Position numbers and translations under genes: made by a program. From Cryomorphaceae bacterium (GTDB lineage Bacteria > Bacteroidota > Bacteroidia > Flavobacteriales > UBA7430), in assembly GCA_019649675.1 (NCBI GenBank), contig BOWN01000001.1, forward strand, positions 290,868 to 354,867: DNA of 64,000 bases. The letters are read 5' to 3'. The stretch's first letter is position 1; the number at the start of each line of letters is the position of its first letter. Below are positions 28,232 to 38,239 of the stretch, piece after piece. A model generated the notes under the pieces. That model had not been told where the DNA came from. It did not search any database and was given only the letters and a program-made list of their open reading frames with translations.

Positions 28232-30826
28232 CTATAAAAGCGTCTTTGCTTTCTCAATAGCATCTTTGAGTCCTTCAGGGTTTTTACCGCCGGCTGTGGC
28301 AAAAAAGGCCTGACCACCTCCGCCTCCTTGAATTTCTTTTGAAATTTCACGAATAATGGCTCCAGCATTTAAACGTTCAGTAAGATCATCTGAAACAGCC
28401 ACACTTAAATTTGCTTTACCATTGTTCTTTGCCCCTAACACCATTACAAGATTGCCTAATTCTCTCTTGCAAGCAAAAGAAAGATCTTTCATAGATGCGG
28501 ATTCCAAATCTACAAGAGCTCCAATAAAATTAACACCGTTTATTTCAATAACAGACTGGAGCAACTCAGCTTTTAATCCTTTTGCCTTTTCGGCAACAAG
28601 CACAGCGACCTTCTTTTCCAGTTCTGCCCTATCTTTTATCAAACTTTCAACACCTTTTACCGGATCATTTGAATTTTTCAATAAGGAGCGAAGTGTATTT
28701 AATGTTTCTTCTTGTTTTTTATAATATTCAAAAGCCACTTCCGAAGTAATGGCCTCAATACGTCTAATACCAGCTGCAACTCCAGCTTCTGATGATATTT
28801 TAAAAACACCTATCTGACCTGTTGATGGCACATGACAGCCACCACAAAGTTCTACGGAGCTTCCAAATTGAATAACGCGAACCGCATCACCATACTTTTC
28901 TCCAAAAAGCATCATGGCACCCATCTGCTCAGCTTCGCTCATTGGAACAGAACGCTTTTCATTTAAAGCTATATTCTCTCGTATTTTAGCATTCACAATT
29001 ACTTCAACTTGCTGAACTTCTTCTTCTGTCATTTTAGAGAAATGAGAAAAATCAAATCGCAAATATTGATCGTTTACCAATGATCCTTTTTGTTCGACAT
29101 GTGTCCCTAAAACAGTTCTTAAAGCTTCGTGTAACAAATGCGTTGAAGTATGGTTGTTTTCTATGAGTAATCTTTTGGGTGCATCAACCTCTGCTACAAA
29201 TACATCGGATGGATTTTCAGGTAATTCTGTCGTAAAATGAACAATCAAATTGTTCTCCTTTTTTGTATTAAAAATGGATATGCTCTTACCATTACAAGTA
29301 ATCGTTCCTTTATCACCTACTTGACCTCCACCTTCAGCATAAAAAGGCGTTTTATCGAATACCAATTGATAGAAAGATTTCCCTTTTTGCTTTACTTTTC
29401 TGTACTGGCTGATCTTAATGTCAGCCGATAATTGATCGTATCCTAAAAATACTGTTTCCGTTTCAAACAAGTTAATCCAATCCTCAGTTTCAACAACAGA
29501 TGCAGCACGAGCACGCTCTTTTTGCTTCTTCATTTCAACATCAAAACCTTCCATGTCAACTTCCTTACCATTCTCAGAAAGAATTAAAGCCGTTAAATCT
29601 ATCGGGAATCCAAACGTATCATATAATTCAAATGCTTTAGCGCCATCTACTAAGGTCTCTTTGGAAGCATTCATGATGTCATCAATACGCTTTAACCCGT
29701 TTTCTAAAGTGCGCATGAATGACTGTTCTTCTTCCTGAATAACTTTCTCTACAAGAGTTTGTTGTTTTTTAATTTCTGGAAAAAACGCACCCATTTGATT
29801 GACCAACACTTCAACAAGTTGGTACATAAAAGGACCTTTTACATTTAAAAAAGTAAAGCCATAACGAACAGCTCTTCGCAAAATCCTTCGAATCACATAT
29901 CCCGCTCCATTATTTGATGGCAATTGGCCATCGGCAACTGCAAAAGCAATCGCTCTTACATGATCTGAAACCACGCGTAAAGCTATATCAACCTTCTCAT
30001 CTTTACCATATTTAAAACCTGTGATAGAACAGACTTTATCAATTAAAGGAGTAAAAACATCTGTATCGTAATTAGATTGTTTACCCTGAAGCGCCATAGC
30101 CAAACGCTCAAATCCCATTCCAGTATCTACATGTGTATTTGGTAGATTCTCAAGACTTCCATTCGACTTTCTATTGTACTGCATGAAAACCAAATTCCAC
30201 ACTTCAACAACTTGAGGATGGTCGTAATTTACCAATGTTCTTGCATCAACTTTTGCCCTATCCTCATCTGGTCGTAAATCAATATGAATTTCAGAACAAG
30301 GCCCACAAGGTCCAACATCACCCATTTCCCAGAAATTATCTTTTTTATTTCCGTTTAAAATACGGTCTTCAGAAACATGAGCTTTCCAACAATCGTAAGC
30401 TTCCTGATCTTTATCAAGCTGATCTTCTTTTGCACCTTCAAAAACAGTAACATACAACCTATCTTTATCAATACCATACACATCTGTTAACAATTCCCAA
30501 GCCCAATCAATCGCTTCTTTTTTGAAATAATCTCCAAAAGACCAATTACCCAACATTTCAAACATGGTATGATGGTAGGTATCATGACCTACCTCTTCAA
30601 GGTCGTTATGTTTACCAGAAACACGCAAACACTTTTGACTGTTTACTACCCGAGCGTCTTTAACCTCACTAATACCAAGAAATAAATCTTTAAATTGATT
30701 CATCCCAGCATTGGTAAACATTAAAGTCGGGTCGTTTTTTATAACAATCGGTGCCGAACTAACAACCGAATGACCTTTATCTTTAAAAAAGTCTAAAAAC
30801 TTCTGACGTATTTGTTGAGACTTCAT
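28232..30826 (-). CDS. alaS: alanyl-tRNA synthetase
   Basis: AlaRS charges tRNA-Ala. The 864-residue protein is complete and uninterrupted. It begins with [22 protein letters not shown] and the class II motifs [15 protein letters not shown] and [18 protein letters not shown]. The editing domain has [11 protein letters not shown] and [13 protein letters not shown], the zinc-binding His and Cys residues. The C-terminal C-Ala domain ends with [20 protein letters not shown]. It is monocistronic, divergent from the M23 peptidase gene with 141 bases between. It shows that 2.6 kb of sequence here is error-free. Confidence 0.98.
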   Translation of the reverse strand: MKSQQIRQKFLDFFKDKGHSVVSSAPIVIKNDPTLMFTNAGMNQFKDLFLGISEVKDARVVNSQKCLRVSGKHNDLEEVGHDTYHHTMFEMLGNWSFGDYFKKEAIDWAWELLTDVYGIDKDRLYVTVFEGAKEDQLDKDQEAYDCWKAHVSEDRILNGNKKDNFWEMGDVGPCGPCSEIHIDLRPDEDRAKVDARTLVNYDHPQVVEVWNLVFMQYNRKSNGSLENLPNTHVDTGMGFERLAMALQGKQSNYDTDVFTPLIDKVCSITGFKYGKDEKVDIALRVVSDHVRAIAFAVADGQLPSNNGAGYVIRRILRRAVRYGFTFLNVKGPFMYQLVEVLVNQMGAFFPEIKKQQTLVEKVIQEEEQSFMRTLENGLKRIDDIMNASKETLVDGAKAFELYDTFGFPIDLTALILSENGKEVDMEGFDVEMKKQKERARAASVVETEDWINLFETETVFLGYDQLSADIKISQYRKVKQKGKSFYQLVFDKTPFYAEGGGQVGDKGTITCNGKSISIFNTKKENNLIVHFTTELPENPSDVFVAEVDAPKRLLIENNHTSTHLLHEALRTVLGTHVEQKGSLVNDQYLRFDFSHFSKMTEEEVQQVEVIVNAKIRENIALNEKRSVPMSEAEQMGAMMLFGEKYGDAVRVIQFGSSVELCGGCHVPSTGQIGVFKISSEAGVAAGIRRIEAITSEVAFEYYKKQEETLNTLRSLLKNSNDPVKGVESLIKDRAELEKKVAVLVAEKAKGLKAELLQSVIEINGVNFIGALVDLESASMKDLSFACKRELGNLVMVLGAKNNGKANLSVAVSDDLTERLNAGAIIREISKEIQGGGGGQAFFATAGGKNPEGLKDAIEKAKTLL

Positions 30827-30967
30827 AATTAGGAATAATATCTATGCATCTATCATTTTAATCCTTACTCTCATTTACTTTAAAAAAGACCTTTAATTAA
30901 GATTTTCTTAAATTGCGGCCATATTGAGCTAAATAATAAATACAAATTTAGCCAAATTTTACAGCTT

Positions 30968-31938
30968 ATGGCCAAGGTCAAATATTATTACGACACTAAA
31001 ACACTTTCTTATAAAAAAATTGAGCGTACAAAATTAAATATGCTCATACGCATTCTTTTATTTATAAGTAGTTCTTCAGCTATTGCTTTATGTTTGGTTT
31101 TACTGTTTTTTACATTATTTGACTCACCCAAAGAAAAAGAATTAAAAAGAGAAATAAACAATCTACTTGTTCAATATGAATTATTAGAAGAAAAAATTTC
31201 AAATTCTTTTACAATTTTAGATGAACTTCAAGAAAGAGATGACAATATCTATCGGGTTATTTTTGAAGCTGATCCTATAGATGCAAGTATTAGAAAGGCT
31301 GGGTTTGGAGGTGTTAACAGATATACAAAATACGAAGGATTTAAACATTCTGAACTTATCAGCGATTTAAACCGAAAAGTTGATCAATTATCAAAAGCTA
31401 TATATGTACAATCTAAATCTTTTGATGATGTCCTGAAAATGATTGAAAATAAAGAAGAAATGCTAGCACATATCCCTGCTATTCAACCAGTTGCAAATAA
31501 AAATTTAAAACGAATGGCTTTAGGATAGGATATCGTATTCACCCCATTTATAAAACACGCAAAATGCACTGGGGAATGGATTTCTCAGCACCAAAAGGTA
31601 CACCAGTTTTCGCAACTGGAAATGGGATAATTAAAAAAGCAAAACGATCAAAAAGAGGTTACGGAAACCAAGTTCGTATAGATCATGGTTATGGTTATGA
31701 AACGTTCTATGCTCACTTAGACAAATACACTGTTAAACGTAATCAAGAAGTTAAACGTGGCGATGTAATAGGATACGTAGGAAACTCTGGAACCTCTACA
31801 GCCCCTCATCTCCATTACGAAGTAGTTAAAGACAATAAAAGAGTAAATCCTGTAAACTATTACTTCAACGATTTAACAGTAGAAGAATATGATAAAATGT
31901 TAGAGCTATCTTCTCAAGAAAATCAATCTTTTGATTAA
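30968..31938 (+). CDS. M23 (LytM-type) metallopeptidase, split by a 5-bp tandem duplication
   Basis: The first part (30968-31528) has a transmembrane helix (residues about 26-50) and a coiled-coil region, as in membrane-anchored M23 proteins. The second part (31564-31938) is the peptidase domain, with the zinc motifs HWGMDFSAPKGTPV and HLHYEVVKDNKRVNP. Between them the frame ends at a TAG inside TTAGGATAGGATATCG. Taking out one GGATA copy gives MALGYRIHPIYKTRKMHWGMD, the conserved join. The span is 971 bases and 966 after removal, 321 residues. It probably cleaves peptidoglycan cross-bridges or activates amidases. merR follows 9 bases later. Confidence 0.85.
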
Positions 31939-31947
31939 ATTAAGTGA

Positions 31948-32283
31948 ATGTCTTTGAAAGAAAAAAAAATCAAAAAAATATACTACTCTATTGGAGAAGT
32001 TGCAGCAATGTTTAATGTAAATAAATCATTAATTCGCTTTTGGGAAAAAGAGTTTATTATCATAAAACCAAAAAAGAATAAAAAAGGAAACCGATATTTC
32101 ACTGAAAATGATATTAATAATTTTAAAATCATCTTTCATTTGGTTAAAGAAAGAGGATACACTTTAGATGGCGCAAAGAAAAAACTACGTGAAAACAAAG
32201 AAGATACAATAAAAAATGTAGAAATCGTAAATCAACTTAAAGATATCAGAACACAACTAGTAGCAATTAGAGAAGTACTATAG
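31948..32283 (+). CDS. MerR family transcriptional regulator
   Basis: The N-terminal helix-turn-helix reads YYSIGEVAAMFNVNKSLIRFWEKEF, followed by the wing KKNKKGNRYFTENDINNF and the second helical part VKERGYTLDGAKKKL. The remaining 30 residues form a helix likely to dimerise. At 111 residues there is little room for an effector domain and no metal-binding cysteines. It is 9 bases after the M23 gene, an arrangement I recall from other Flavobacteria. Its targets are unknown. Confidence 0.9.
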   Translation: MSLKEKKIKKIYYSIGEVAAMFNVNKSLIRFWEKEFIIIKPKKNKKGNRYFTENDINNFKIIFHLVKERGYTLDGAKKKLRENKEDTIKNVEIVNQLKDIRTQLVAIREVL

Positions 32284-32329
32284 AATTAAACTTTCCTCTA
32301 AAACCTTTGGCAACTAAAGCAATGAAAAA

Positions 32330-32358
32330 TAAAAACCTTCTAAATATAGAAGGTTTTT
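32330..32358. terminator. bidirectional intrinsic terminator between merR and tonB
   Basis: AAAAACCTTCT, a short loop of AAATAT and AGAAGGTTTTTTT form a hairpin flanked by A and T runs, so it can end both the merR and the tonB transcripts. Confidence 0.8.
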
Positions 32359-33057
32359 TTATTGCAATTTAAAATTAATCGGCACAGTAAAACTACATGG
32401 AACAGGTTTACCTCTTTGTTTCGCAGCTTGTAATTTAGGAATTGAATTCACCAAACGAAGTGCTTCTTCTTTAAGATGCTTATCTTCACCTCTTACAACC
32501 AATGAGTTAGTAATTCTTCCTGCCTTATCAATTACAAATTGGACAAATATTTTTTCTGAGATACCCATTTCTTTAGGAATCGCAGGATATCTAAAGTTGC
32601 TACGAATATGCTTCATAATTCCCTGCTGAAAACACATGTAACGTTCATCCTTTGAAACATTTTCGCAACCGGGAAAAATAGGCTTATCTTCTACAACAGC
32701 AAAATTGAATATTTCATCATCTTCCTCTTCCTCTTCAATTTCTATAATCTCATCTTCATCAGAATCTGTTTCTTCAATTTCAAGCTCCACCTCAATTTCC
32801 ACGTCATCTTCAACAATTTGAATTATCTCTGGGGGCGGTGGTGGTGGTGGTGGTGGTTTAATCTCTCTTTGCGTAATTGGAATCATTTCCTCATCTTCAA
32901 GAGCCAACTCCATGGTTCCAAGATCGGAAGCAGACTTTTCATAGCTCTTCCATTCAAATGCTACAAGAGAAACCGAAATAGCGACAACTAAACCAATCTG
33001 GATAAACATCCCTCTTTTGGTTTCTAAATTCGCTTTTGGATTCTTTTTAATTTCCAT
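32359..33057 (-). CDS. tonB: TonB energy transducer
   Basis: TonB passes proton-motive force to outer-membrane receptors such as the one at 48.9-52.7 kb. The 232-residue protein has a cytoplasmic basic start, one membrane helix (GMFIQIGLVVAISVSLVAF, residues about 16-34), a run of nine prolines near residue 67 and a very acidic linker (ELEIEETDSDEDEIIEIEEE). The C-terminal TonB domain has MKHIRSNFRYPAIPKEMGI, VQFVIDKAGRITN and SFTVPINFKLQ. No ExbB or ExbD is nearby. The linker is more acidic than the Lys/Glu-Pro linkers of classical TonB. Family members in this phylum are numerous, so its partner receptor is not defined. Confidence 0.92.
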   Translation of the reverse strand: MEIKKNPKANLETKRGMFIQIGLVVAISVSLVAFEWKSYEKSASDLGTMELALEDEEMIPITQREIKPPPPPPPPPEIIQIVEDDVEIEVELEIEETDSDEDEIIEIEEEEEDDEIFNFAVVEDKPIFPGCENVSKDERYMCFQQGIMKHIRSNFRYPAIPKEMGISEKIFVQFVIDKAGRITNSLVVRGEDKHLKEEALRLVNSIPKLQAAKQRGKPVPCSFTVPINFKLQ

Positions 33058-33100
33058 AAATTCTTTATTAACAGCGTAAAATTAAACATTTAACCAAGGA

Positions 33101-33481
33101 TTACAAAACACTGATCCTTTTTAATAAATATATACTACTCAGCATTGTTATTAAACCAACACTATTTGCTAATATATCAAGCCATTCCCCGGACCTAGAA
33201 GGAATTAGAGTATATTGAATAAATTCAATACTCAGACCTACTATTGTTCCAACTGTAAAGACAAAAGTCCATTTTTTAATCAATGTATCTAAGCAGAGAG
33301 TCTCTTTATGACTTAACAAAAAAAGAAAAAAAGAAAAAATAGCATAAAAGACAAAATGAAGTAGTTTATCCGATATCTCAATTTCTTTAACATTTGATGA
33401 AGGCAGTATGCTACCAACCAAAATAATTAAAAAACAAATAAAAGAAGGATAAAATGAAGACCAAAAACTACTTTTAAACAC
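33101..33481 (-). CDS. VanZ-like family membrane protein
   Basis: This 126-residue protein has four hydrophobic segments and the VanZ pattern: [27 protein letters not shown], with the conserved KxxHF region, then [28 protein letters not shown], with the conserved acidic E and D. The start is GTG at 33481, inside the end of gcvH (overlap of 8 bases), so the two are translationally coupled. In Bacteroidota a VanZ gene after gcvH is common. The biochemical role is not known. Confidence 0.88.
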   Translation of the reverse strand: MFKSSFWSSFYPSFICFLIILVGSILPSSNVKEIEISDKLLHFVFYAIFSFFLFLLSHKETLCLDTLIKKWTFVFTVGTIVGLSIEFIQYTLIPSRSGEWLDILANSVGLITMLSSIYLLKRISVL

Positions 33482-33857
33482 CTATAAGTTCTTTGTACTG
33501 ATCTGCTGACAACAAGCTATCTAATTCAGTAAAATCAGATACAAGAACTTTTATCATCCAACCACGACCATAAGGATCACTATTGACCAACTCTGGCTCA
33601 TCTTCAAGCACCTCATTAAAGGTAACTATTTCTCCAGAAACTGGCATCATTAAATCTGAAACTGTTTTAACTGCTTCAACAGATCCGAAAACCTCTTCTT
33701 GTTCTATTGTATCTCCTTCTGTATCTACATCGACATAAACGATATCGCCAAGTTCTTTCTGCGCAAAATCTGTAATACCAACAACAACAGATTCTCCTTC
33801 GACACGGACCCACTCATGATCTTTTGTGTACTTCAAATTTTCAGGTATATTCATCAT
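33474..33857 (-). CDS. gcvH: glycine cleavage system H protein
   Basis: GcvH carries the lipoyl arm that shuttles the aminomethyl group between the P, T and L proteins. The 127-residue protein is complete, with [22 protein letters not shown], the lipoylated lysine in [13 protein letters not shown] (Lys64) and [13 protein letters not shown]. Adjacent ATGs at 33857 and 33854 are both possible. A TATTTTTG promoter box sits 13 bases upstream. VanZ overlaps its stop. Confidence 0.97.
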   Translation of the reverse strand: MMNIPENLKYTKDHEWVRVEGESVVVGITDFAQKELGDIVYVDVDTEGDTIEQEEVFGSVEAVKTVSDLMMPVSGEIVTFNEVLEDEPELVNSDPYGRGWMIKVLVSDFTELDSLLSADQYKELIGV

Positions 33858-33870
33858 TTTAAATTTTTAC

Positions 33871-33878
33871 CAAAAATA
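33871..33878 (-). promoter_or_regulatory. -7 box of the gcvH-vanZ promoter
   Basis: The minus strand reads TATTTTTG, 13 bases before the gcvH ATG at 33857. Confidence 0.45.
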
Positions 33879-33946
33879 CTAATATGTTTTTCACAATGCA
33901 ATACTTATCAAATAATTACTGAATAAATCATATGAATTGAATTCTG

Positions 33947-33987
33947 TAATTTTGGCATACTTTATGAAAAACATATTAGTATCTTTG
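33947..33987 (+). promoter_or_regulatory. two candidate -7 boxes upstream of the thioredoxin-DUF6029 operon
   Basis: TAATTTTG (33947-33954) and TATCTTTG (33980-33987) both match TAnnTTTG. The second ends 24 bases before the ATG at 34012 and is the better placed. An in-frame ATG at 33937 would start before both boxes. Confidence 0.4.
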
Positions 33988-34011
33988 AAGACGCTATTTA
34001 AAAATAATAAA

Positions 34012-34503
34012 ATGAAAAAAACATTAATTTCAATTCTATTTATTTTAGCAAATACAATTTGTATTGCGCAAACAAAGAACACAACACTCCCTTCTGTAAG
34101 TATTAAATCTGTTGAAGGCAAAACCATAAATACAGACAGCTTTGAAAACCAAGGTAATCCGATTGTAATTAGTTTTTGGGCAACTTGGTGTAAACCCTGT
34201 GCAAAAGAACTCAATGCAATAAGTGAAGTTTATGATGATTGGCAAGAAGAAACCGGTGTAAAAGTAATTGCTGTATCTATTGACGATTCTAGAAATGCAG
34301 CTAAAGTAGGTCCATTTGCAAATGGTAAAGATTGGCCATTTGAAATTTATATCGATCCAAATAGTGATCTTAAAAGAGCATTAAACGTAAATGCCATCCC
34401 ACATACCTTTCTTTTAAATGCCAATAAAGAAATTGTATGGCAACACACCTCTTATCTTGATGGTGATGAGGAAGAATTATATGAAGAAATCTTAAAACTG
34501 TAA
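34012..34503 (+). CDS. exported TlpA-like thioredoxin-fold protein
   Basis: This is a periplasmic or secreted thiol-disulfide protein. After a signal peptide (MKKTLISILFILANTICIAQ) it has the thioredoxin-fold segments NPIVISFWATWCKPCAKEL, with the CxxC active site, and NAIPHTFLLN, with the cis-proline. I start at ATG 34012, the first position that leaves a clean signal peptide; the open frame extends 25 codons up to 33937, across the promoter boxes. It is 12 bases ahead of the DUF6029 gene on the same strand. A partner Omp28-like lipoprotein two genes down also carries a CxxC. Resa/TlpA-type roles in protein or cofactor redox are possible; the exact target is unknown. Confidence 0.88.
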   Translation: MKKTLISILFILANTICIAQTKNTTLPSVSIKSVEGKTINTDSFENQGNPIVISFWATWCKPCAKELNAISEVYDDWQEETGVKVIAVSIDDSRNAAKVGPFANGKDWPFEIYIDPNSDLKRALNVNAIPHTFLLNANKEIVWQHTSYLDGDEEELYEEILKL

Positions 34504-34515
34504 GAAAGATCTTCC

Positions 34516-36154
34516 ATGAAAAAAGTACTTTACGGACTTCTTTTTTGCTCAGGACCTTTATTTTGCCAAGGTATTCAAAACGGTCATCTCAGTGGAAATT
34601 TTCAAAGCAACTCACAACTGTATTATGAAGATGAAGACCTAGGTATTACATCTGAAAATCTACCCAGTGAAAAATTCCTAATCAATAGTTTTGCAAACCT
34701 TCTATACACTACAAGTAATTTTAGTGCAGGAATTCGCTATGAAGCCAACCACAATGTATTACTAGGGTTTGATAAAAGATATAATGGCGAAGGAATTACC
34801 TATCGTTACACTCAATTTAATAAGGATGGCTTAGACATTACCTTAGGTAATTTTTATGAGCAATTTGGAAGTGGAATGATTCTCCGTGCATTCGAAGAAA
34901 GAAACTTAGGCTATGATAATGCTTTTGATGGTATCCGTTTAAAGTACTCTCCATTTAAAGGGGTTTATTTAAAATCATTAATCGGAAGACAACGTTTGTA
35001 TTTTGATAAAGCCGAAGGGATTGTAAGAGGATTTGATGGCGAAATTTCATTAAACGAATCTTTTGAAAGCCTTTCAGACATTAAAACTCAAGTTATGATT
35101 GGTGGTAGCTTTGTGAGTAAGTTTCAAAAAGATTTAGACCCTATTTATATCCTTCCTGAAAATGTAGCCTCATGGGCTAGTAGATTTAGCATCTACCACG
35201 GAAAATGGATTATGGGTGCTGAGTATGTATACAAGTATAATGACCCTTCTGCTACAAACAACTTTATTTACAAGGAAGGACAGGCACTTTTAGCTAACAT
35301 TAGCTACTCCCAAAAAGGGTTTGGACTCTCATTAGCTGCAAAACGTATTGATAATATGAGTTTTAACTCAGACCGAAACTTAGGTGGTCAGGAAGTGAGT
35401 ATTAACTTCTTACCAGCTTTAAACAAACAACACACCTATGCACTAGCTACAATTTACCCATATGGAACTATTGCTAACGGAGAAATGGGACTTCAAGCCG
35501 ACTTAAACTATAAAATTAAAAAGGGAACTCTTTTAGGTGGTAAATATGGGATAGGATTACTTGTAAATTTTTCTAATGTATACAGCATTCACAAGGCACC
35601 GATTAACGAGGATACTGAAATAGGAAAATCTGGAACGCTTGGATATACATCAGACTTCTTCAAAGTAGGTGATGACAAATATTTTCAGGAATATAGTCTC
35701 GAGATTTCAAAAAAAATAAATCGAAAACTAAAACTTATAGGAACATACCTTAACACACATTACAACAGTAGTTTTATTGTTGGCTATGGTGATTATGGAT
35801 GATAAAAGCAAGTATTTGGGTTTTAGAAACTCAATATAAACTAAAACCAAAACACTCAATACGAACCGAATTACAACACTTAAAAACAGCTCAACACGAA
35901 GGTAATTGGGCTATGGGACTTGTTGAATACACGTATCTCCTCACTACTTCCTTGCTATTCAAAACCTATACAATTACGGCAACAAAATCAACAAAACACA
36001 TTACCCAAACATATCGGCAGGTTATACAAAAAACACCACTCGTTTTGCTTTAGGTTATGGTAAACAAAGGCAAGGTATCTTTTGTGTGGGGGGCGTCTGT
36101 CGTGAAGTCCCAAAATCAAATGGTTTTTCTTTAAGTATCACTTCAAGTTTTTAG
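34516..36154 (+). CDS. DUF6029 outer-membrane beta-barrel-like protein (frameshifted C-terminal part)
   Basis: A signal peptide (MKKVLYGLLFCSGPLFCQ) leads into a protein with alternating polar and hydrophobic beta-strands and motifs I associate with DUF6029: NGHLSGNFQSNSQLYY, ITLGNFYEQFGSGMILRAFEERNLGYDNAFDG and VYLKSLIGRQR. The reading frame stops at 35802. It resumes in another frame (VLETQYKLKPKHSIRTELQHL) and shifts again near 35940 (YSPHYFLAIQNLYNYGNK), ending with SLSITSSF and TAG at 36154. The total of about 546 codons matches the family from memory. Function is unknown; the context with a thioredoxin and an Omp28-type lipoprotein suggests a surface assembly. Confidence 0.75.
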
Positions 36155-36157
36155 ATT

Positions 36158-37003
36158 ATGAATAACTTAAAATATTTCTTCGCATTCATCTTCACATTCT
36201 CTAATATCTTTCAGTCTTGTGATGTTATTGAGGGTCCATTTACTGAAGAAATTATTGTGGAAGAATGTGAAGATGAATGTAAAAAAATTCTTCTAGAAGA
36301 TTATACTGGACACAAATGTGGTAATTGTCCAAGGGCAGCAGAGAAAGCGGAAGAATTAAAAGAAATTTATGGAGACCAACTGATACCTATTGCCATACAT
36401 GCAGGTTTTTTCGCTTCTGATTTTGGAGGAAATTTCACTACAGATTTCACCTCGAGTACAGGAAATGAATGGGATACTTTTTTTGGAAATAGTGCTGCAG
36501 GTAATCCAAATGGCATGGTTAATAGAGTAGGATATCCTTCATCAGAGCATATTATACAACACTCCCAATGGGCGCAAAAAGTAGATGAGCTTTTACAATC
36601 AGATGCTCAAATATATATTGAAATAGAACCTGAATTTAATGCCTCTTCAAATTCCTTAACGATTGAAACTACAACAGAAATATTGGAATCTATTTCAGCA
36701 CCACTAAGCCTAAATGTTATCCTAACCGAAAGTCATATTATTGCATACCAAACAGATTACGATGCAGACCCTCAAGAAATCGCTGACTATGAGCACAATC
36801 ATGTCATGCGAAAAAGCCTTACTGGCTCTTGGGGTTTAGATTTAGGTCAATCTGATTACAACAATGGCGATGTCATCTCTAATACTTTTAGTTTAACTCT
36901 AGATGAAGATTGGGTGGTTGAAAACATGTCTGTTGTCGCTTTTGTATCTAACACAAACTCATACCAAGTCATTCAGGCTGAGGAAACTTATATTATGGAA
37001 TAA
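36158..37003 (+). CDS. Omp28-related lipoprotein with thioredoxin-like CxxC
   Basis: The signal ends in a lipobox (IFQSC, Cys21). The mature part contains KILLEDYTGHKCGNCPRAAE, a thioredoxin-like CxxC in the Omp28 family context, then IPIAIHAGFFAS and GNPNGMVNRVGYPS. The C-terminal half is a beta-sandwich-like region (LSLNVILTESHII, NHVMRKSLTGSWG). Omp28 of Porphyromonas gingivalis is an outer-membrane lipoprotein associated with surface adhesion; the redox role is inferred from the motif. It starts four bases after the rejoined DUF6029 stop, so the two form one unit. Confidence 0.85.
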   Translation: MNNLKYFFAFIFTFSNIFQSCDVIEGPFTEEIIVEECEDECKKILLEDYTGHKCGNCPRAAEKAEELKEIYGDQLIPIAIHAGFFASDFGGNFTTDFTSSTGNEWDTFFGNSAAGNPNGMVNRVGYPSSEHIIQHSQWAQKVDELLQSDAQIYIEIEPEFNASSNSLTIETTTEILESISAPLSLNVILTESHIIAYQTDYDADPQEIADYEHNHVMRKSLTGSWGLDLGQSDYNNGDVISNTFSLTLDEDWVVENMSVVAFVSNTNSYQVIQAEETYIME

Positions 37004-37004
37004 G

Positions 37005-37598
37005 ATGAAAGCAATATTCACATCACTTTGCATACTATGTTTCGCAATAACATCAGCACAAAATTTTGATGCAGGTCTAATTGGTGGGTTTTGTACAAGT
37101 CAAGTTAGTGGAGATAACCTAAGTGGCTACAATAAATTAGGATCAAGATTCGGTGCCTACATCAGTTACCCTATCAATAAAAAAATGAGTTATCAGCTGG
37201 AAATGCAGTATCTGCAAAAAGGAAGTAAAAAACCTTATACCGAAAACAGTCCTGAAACTTATTTGTTTGAGCTGAATTATATTGAACTTCCCTCGACATT
37301 AAACTACCAAGTGAAAAAAGGAATATATATAGAAAGTGGCCTAGGAACAGCCTTTTTAGTTGACTACAAAGAACAAGATGAAATGACTGATATTAATACA
37401 GATAAACCCAATACTCTTGCTCTTGATTTTTTATTGGGCGTCCAATATGAGTTTAAAAAAAACCTTAAACTAAATATAAGATACGCTAACTCAATAAGCC
37501 GAATTCGTAAACACGCTTCTGAAGAAGAATCGGGGCTTAATAGTGGGCAGTTCTCTTCTCTAGTTTCATTTGCATTGATGTATCAAATTAGTCGATAA
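37005..37598 (+). CDS. PorT-family outer-membrane beta-barrel protein
   Basis: The 197-residue protein has a signal peptide (MKAIFTSLCILCFAITSAQ) and an eight-strand-like pattern with SRFGAYISYPINKKMSYQLEMQYLQKGSKK, YIELPSTLNYQVKKGIYIESG and LDFLLGVQYEFKKNLKLNIRY. This is typical of PorT/OmpW-like small barrels (outer membrane beta-barrel, DUF family). It is one base after the Omp28-like stop. Its own stop overlaps the ubiX ATG (TAATG). The reading frame continues upstream into the previous gene, but only this ATG gives a signal peptide. Confidence 0.8.
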   Translation: MKAIFTSLCILCFAITSAQNFDAGLIGGFCTSQVSGDNLSGYNKLGSRFGAYISYPINKKMSYQLEMQYLQKGSKKPYTENSPETYLFELNYIELPSTLNYQVKKGIYIESGLGTAFLVDYKEQDEMTDINTDKPNTLALDFLLGVQYEFKKNLKLNIRYANSISRIRKHASEEESGLNSGQFSSLVSFALMYQISR

Positions 37599-38158
37599 TG
37601 AAACACAAAATTATAGTTGCAATAACCGGAGCCAGTGGTTCTATTTATGCTAAAGTTCTTTTAGATCAGTTGGTCGTTCTTAAAGATCAAATAGACGCTG
37701 TTGGAATTGTAATGTCAAAAAATGCCAAAGATGTTTGGGAATTCGAACTGGGAAATGACAGTTATAAAGACTATCCTTTTAAGTATTACGAAAAAAATGA
37801 CTTTATGGCTCCGTTTGCTTCGGGGTCAGCACAATACAAAACCATGATTGTGGCTCCATGTTCTATGGGAACATTAGCTAGAATAGCAACTGGTGTTTCA
37901 AATGATCTTGTTACTAGAGCTGCAGATGTAATCTTGAAAGAACGAAGAAAATTAATCCTTGTTAATAGAGATACACCTTTAAATCTTATTCATATTAACA
38001 ATATGAAAACAATTACAGAAGCTGGAGGAATTATTATGCCAGCATCACCTTCTTTTTATAGCAAACCAAATAATTTTGAAGAACTTGCAGCGACAGTCAT
38101 CAACAGAGTAATTGATTTAGCTGATTTAAAGAAAGATAGCTACAGGTGGCAATCTTAA
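37598..38158 (+). CDS. ubiX: flavin prenyltransferase UbiX
   Basis: UbiX makes prenylated FMN, the cofactor of UbiD-type decarboxylases. The 186-residue protein starts MKHKIIVAITGASGSIYAKVL, with the Rossmann-like FMN-binding glycines. It also has MIVAPCSMGTLARIATGVSNDLVTRAADVILKERR and LVNRDTPLNLIHINNM. It is complete and begins on the stop of the barrel gene. No ubiD partner is in the window. Confidence 0.95.
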   Translation: MKHKIIVAITGASGSIYAKVLLDQLVVLKDQIDAVGIVMSKNAKDVWEFELGNDSYKDYPFKYYEKNDFMAPFASGSAQYKTMIVAPCSMGTLARIATGVSNDLVTRAADVILKERRKLILVNRDTPLNLIHINNMKTITEAGGIIMPASPSFYSKPNNFEELAATVINRVIDLADLKKDSYRWQS

Positions 38159-38239
38159 ATGTTCATATCTTATAAATTATTACTCATAATAAAATTTCCT
38201 TTAATACGTTATATTTTAAAAATCAACTAAAATTTTCTT

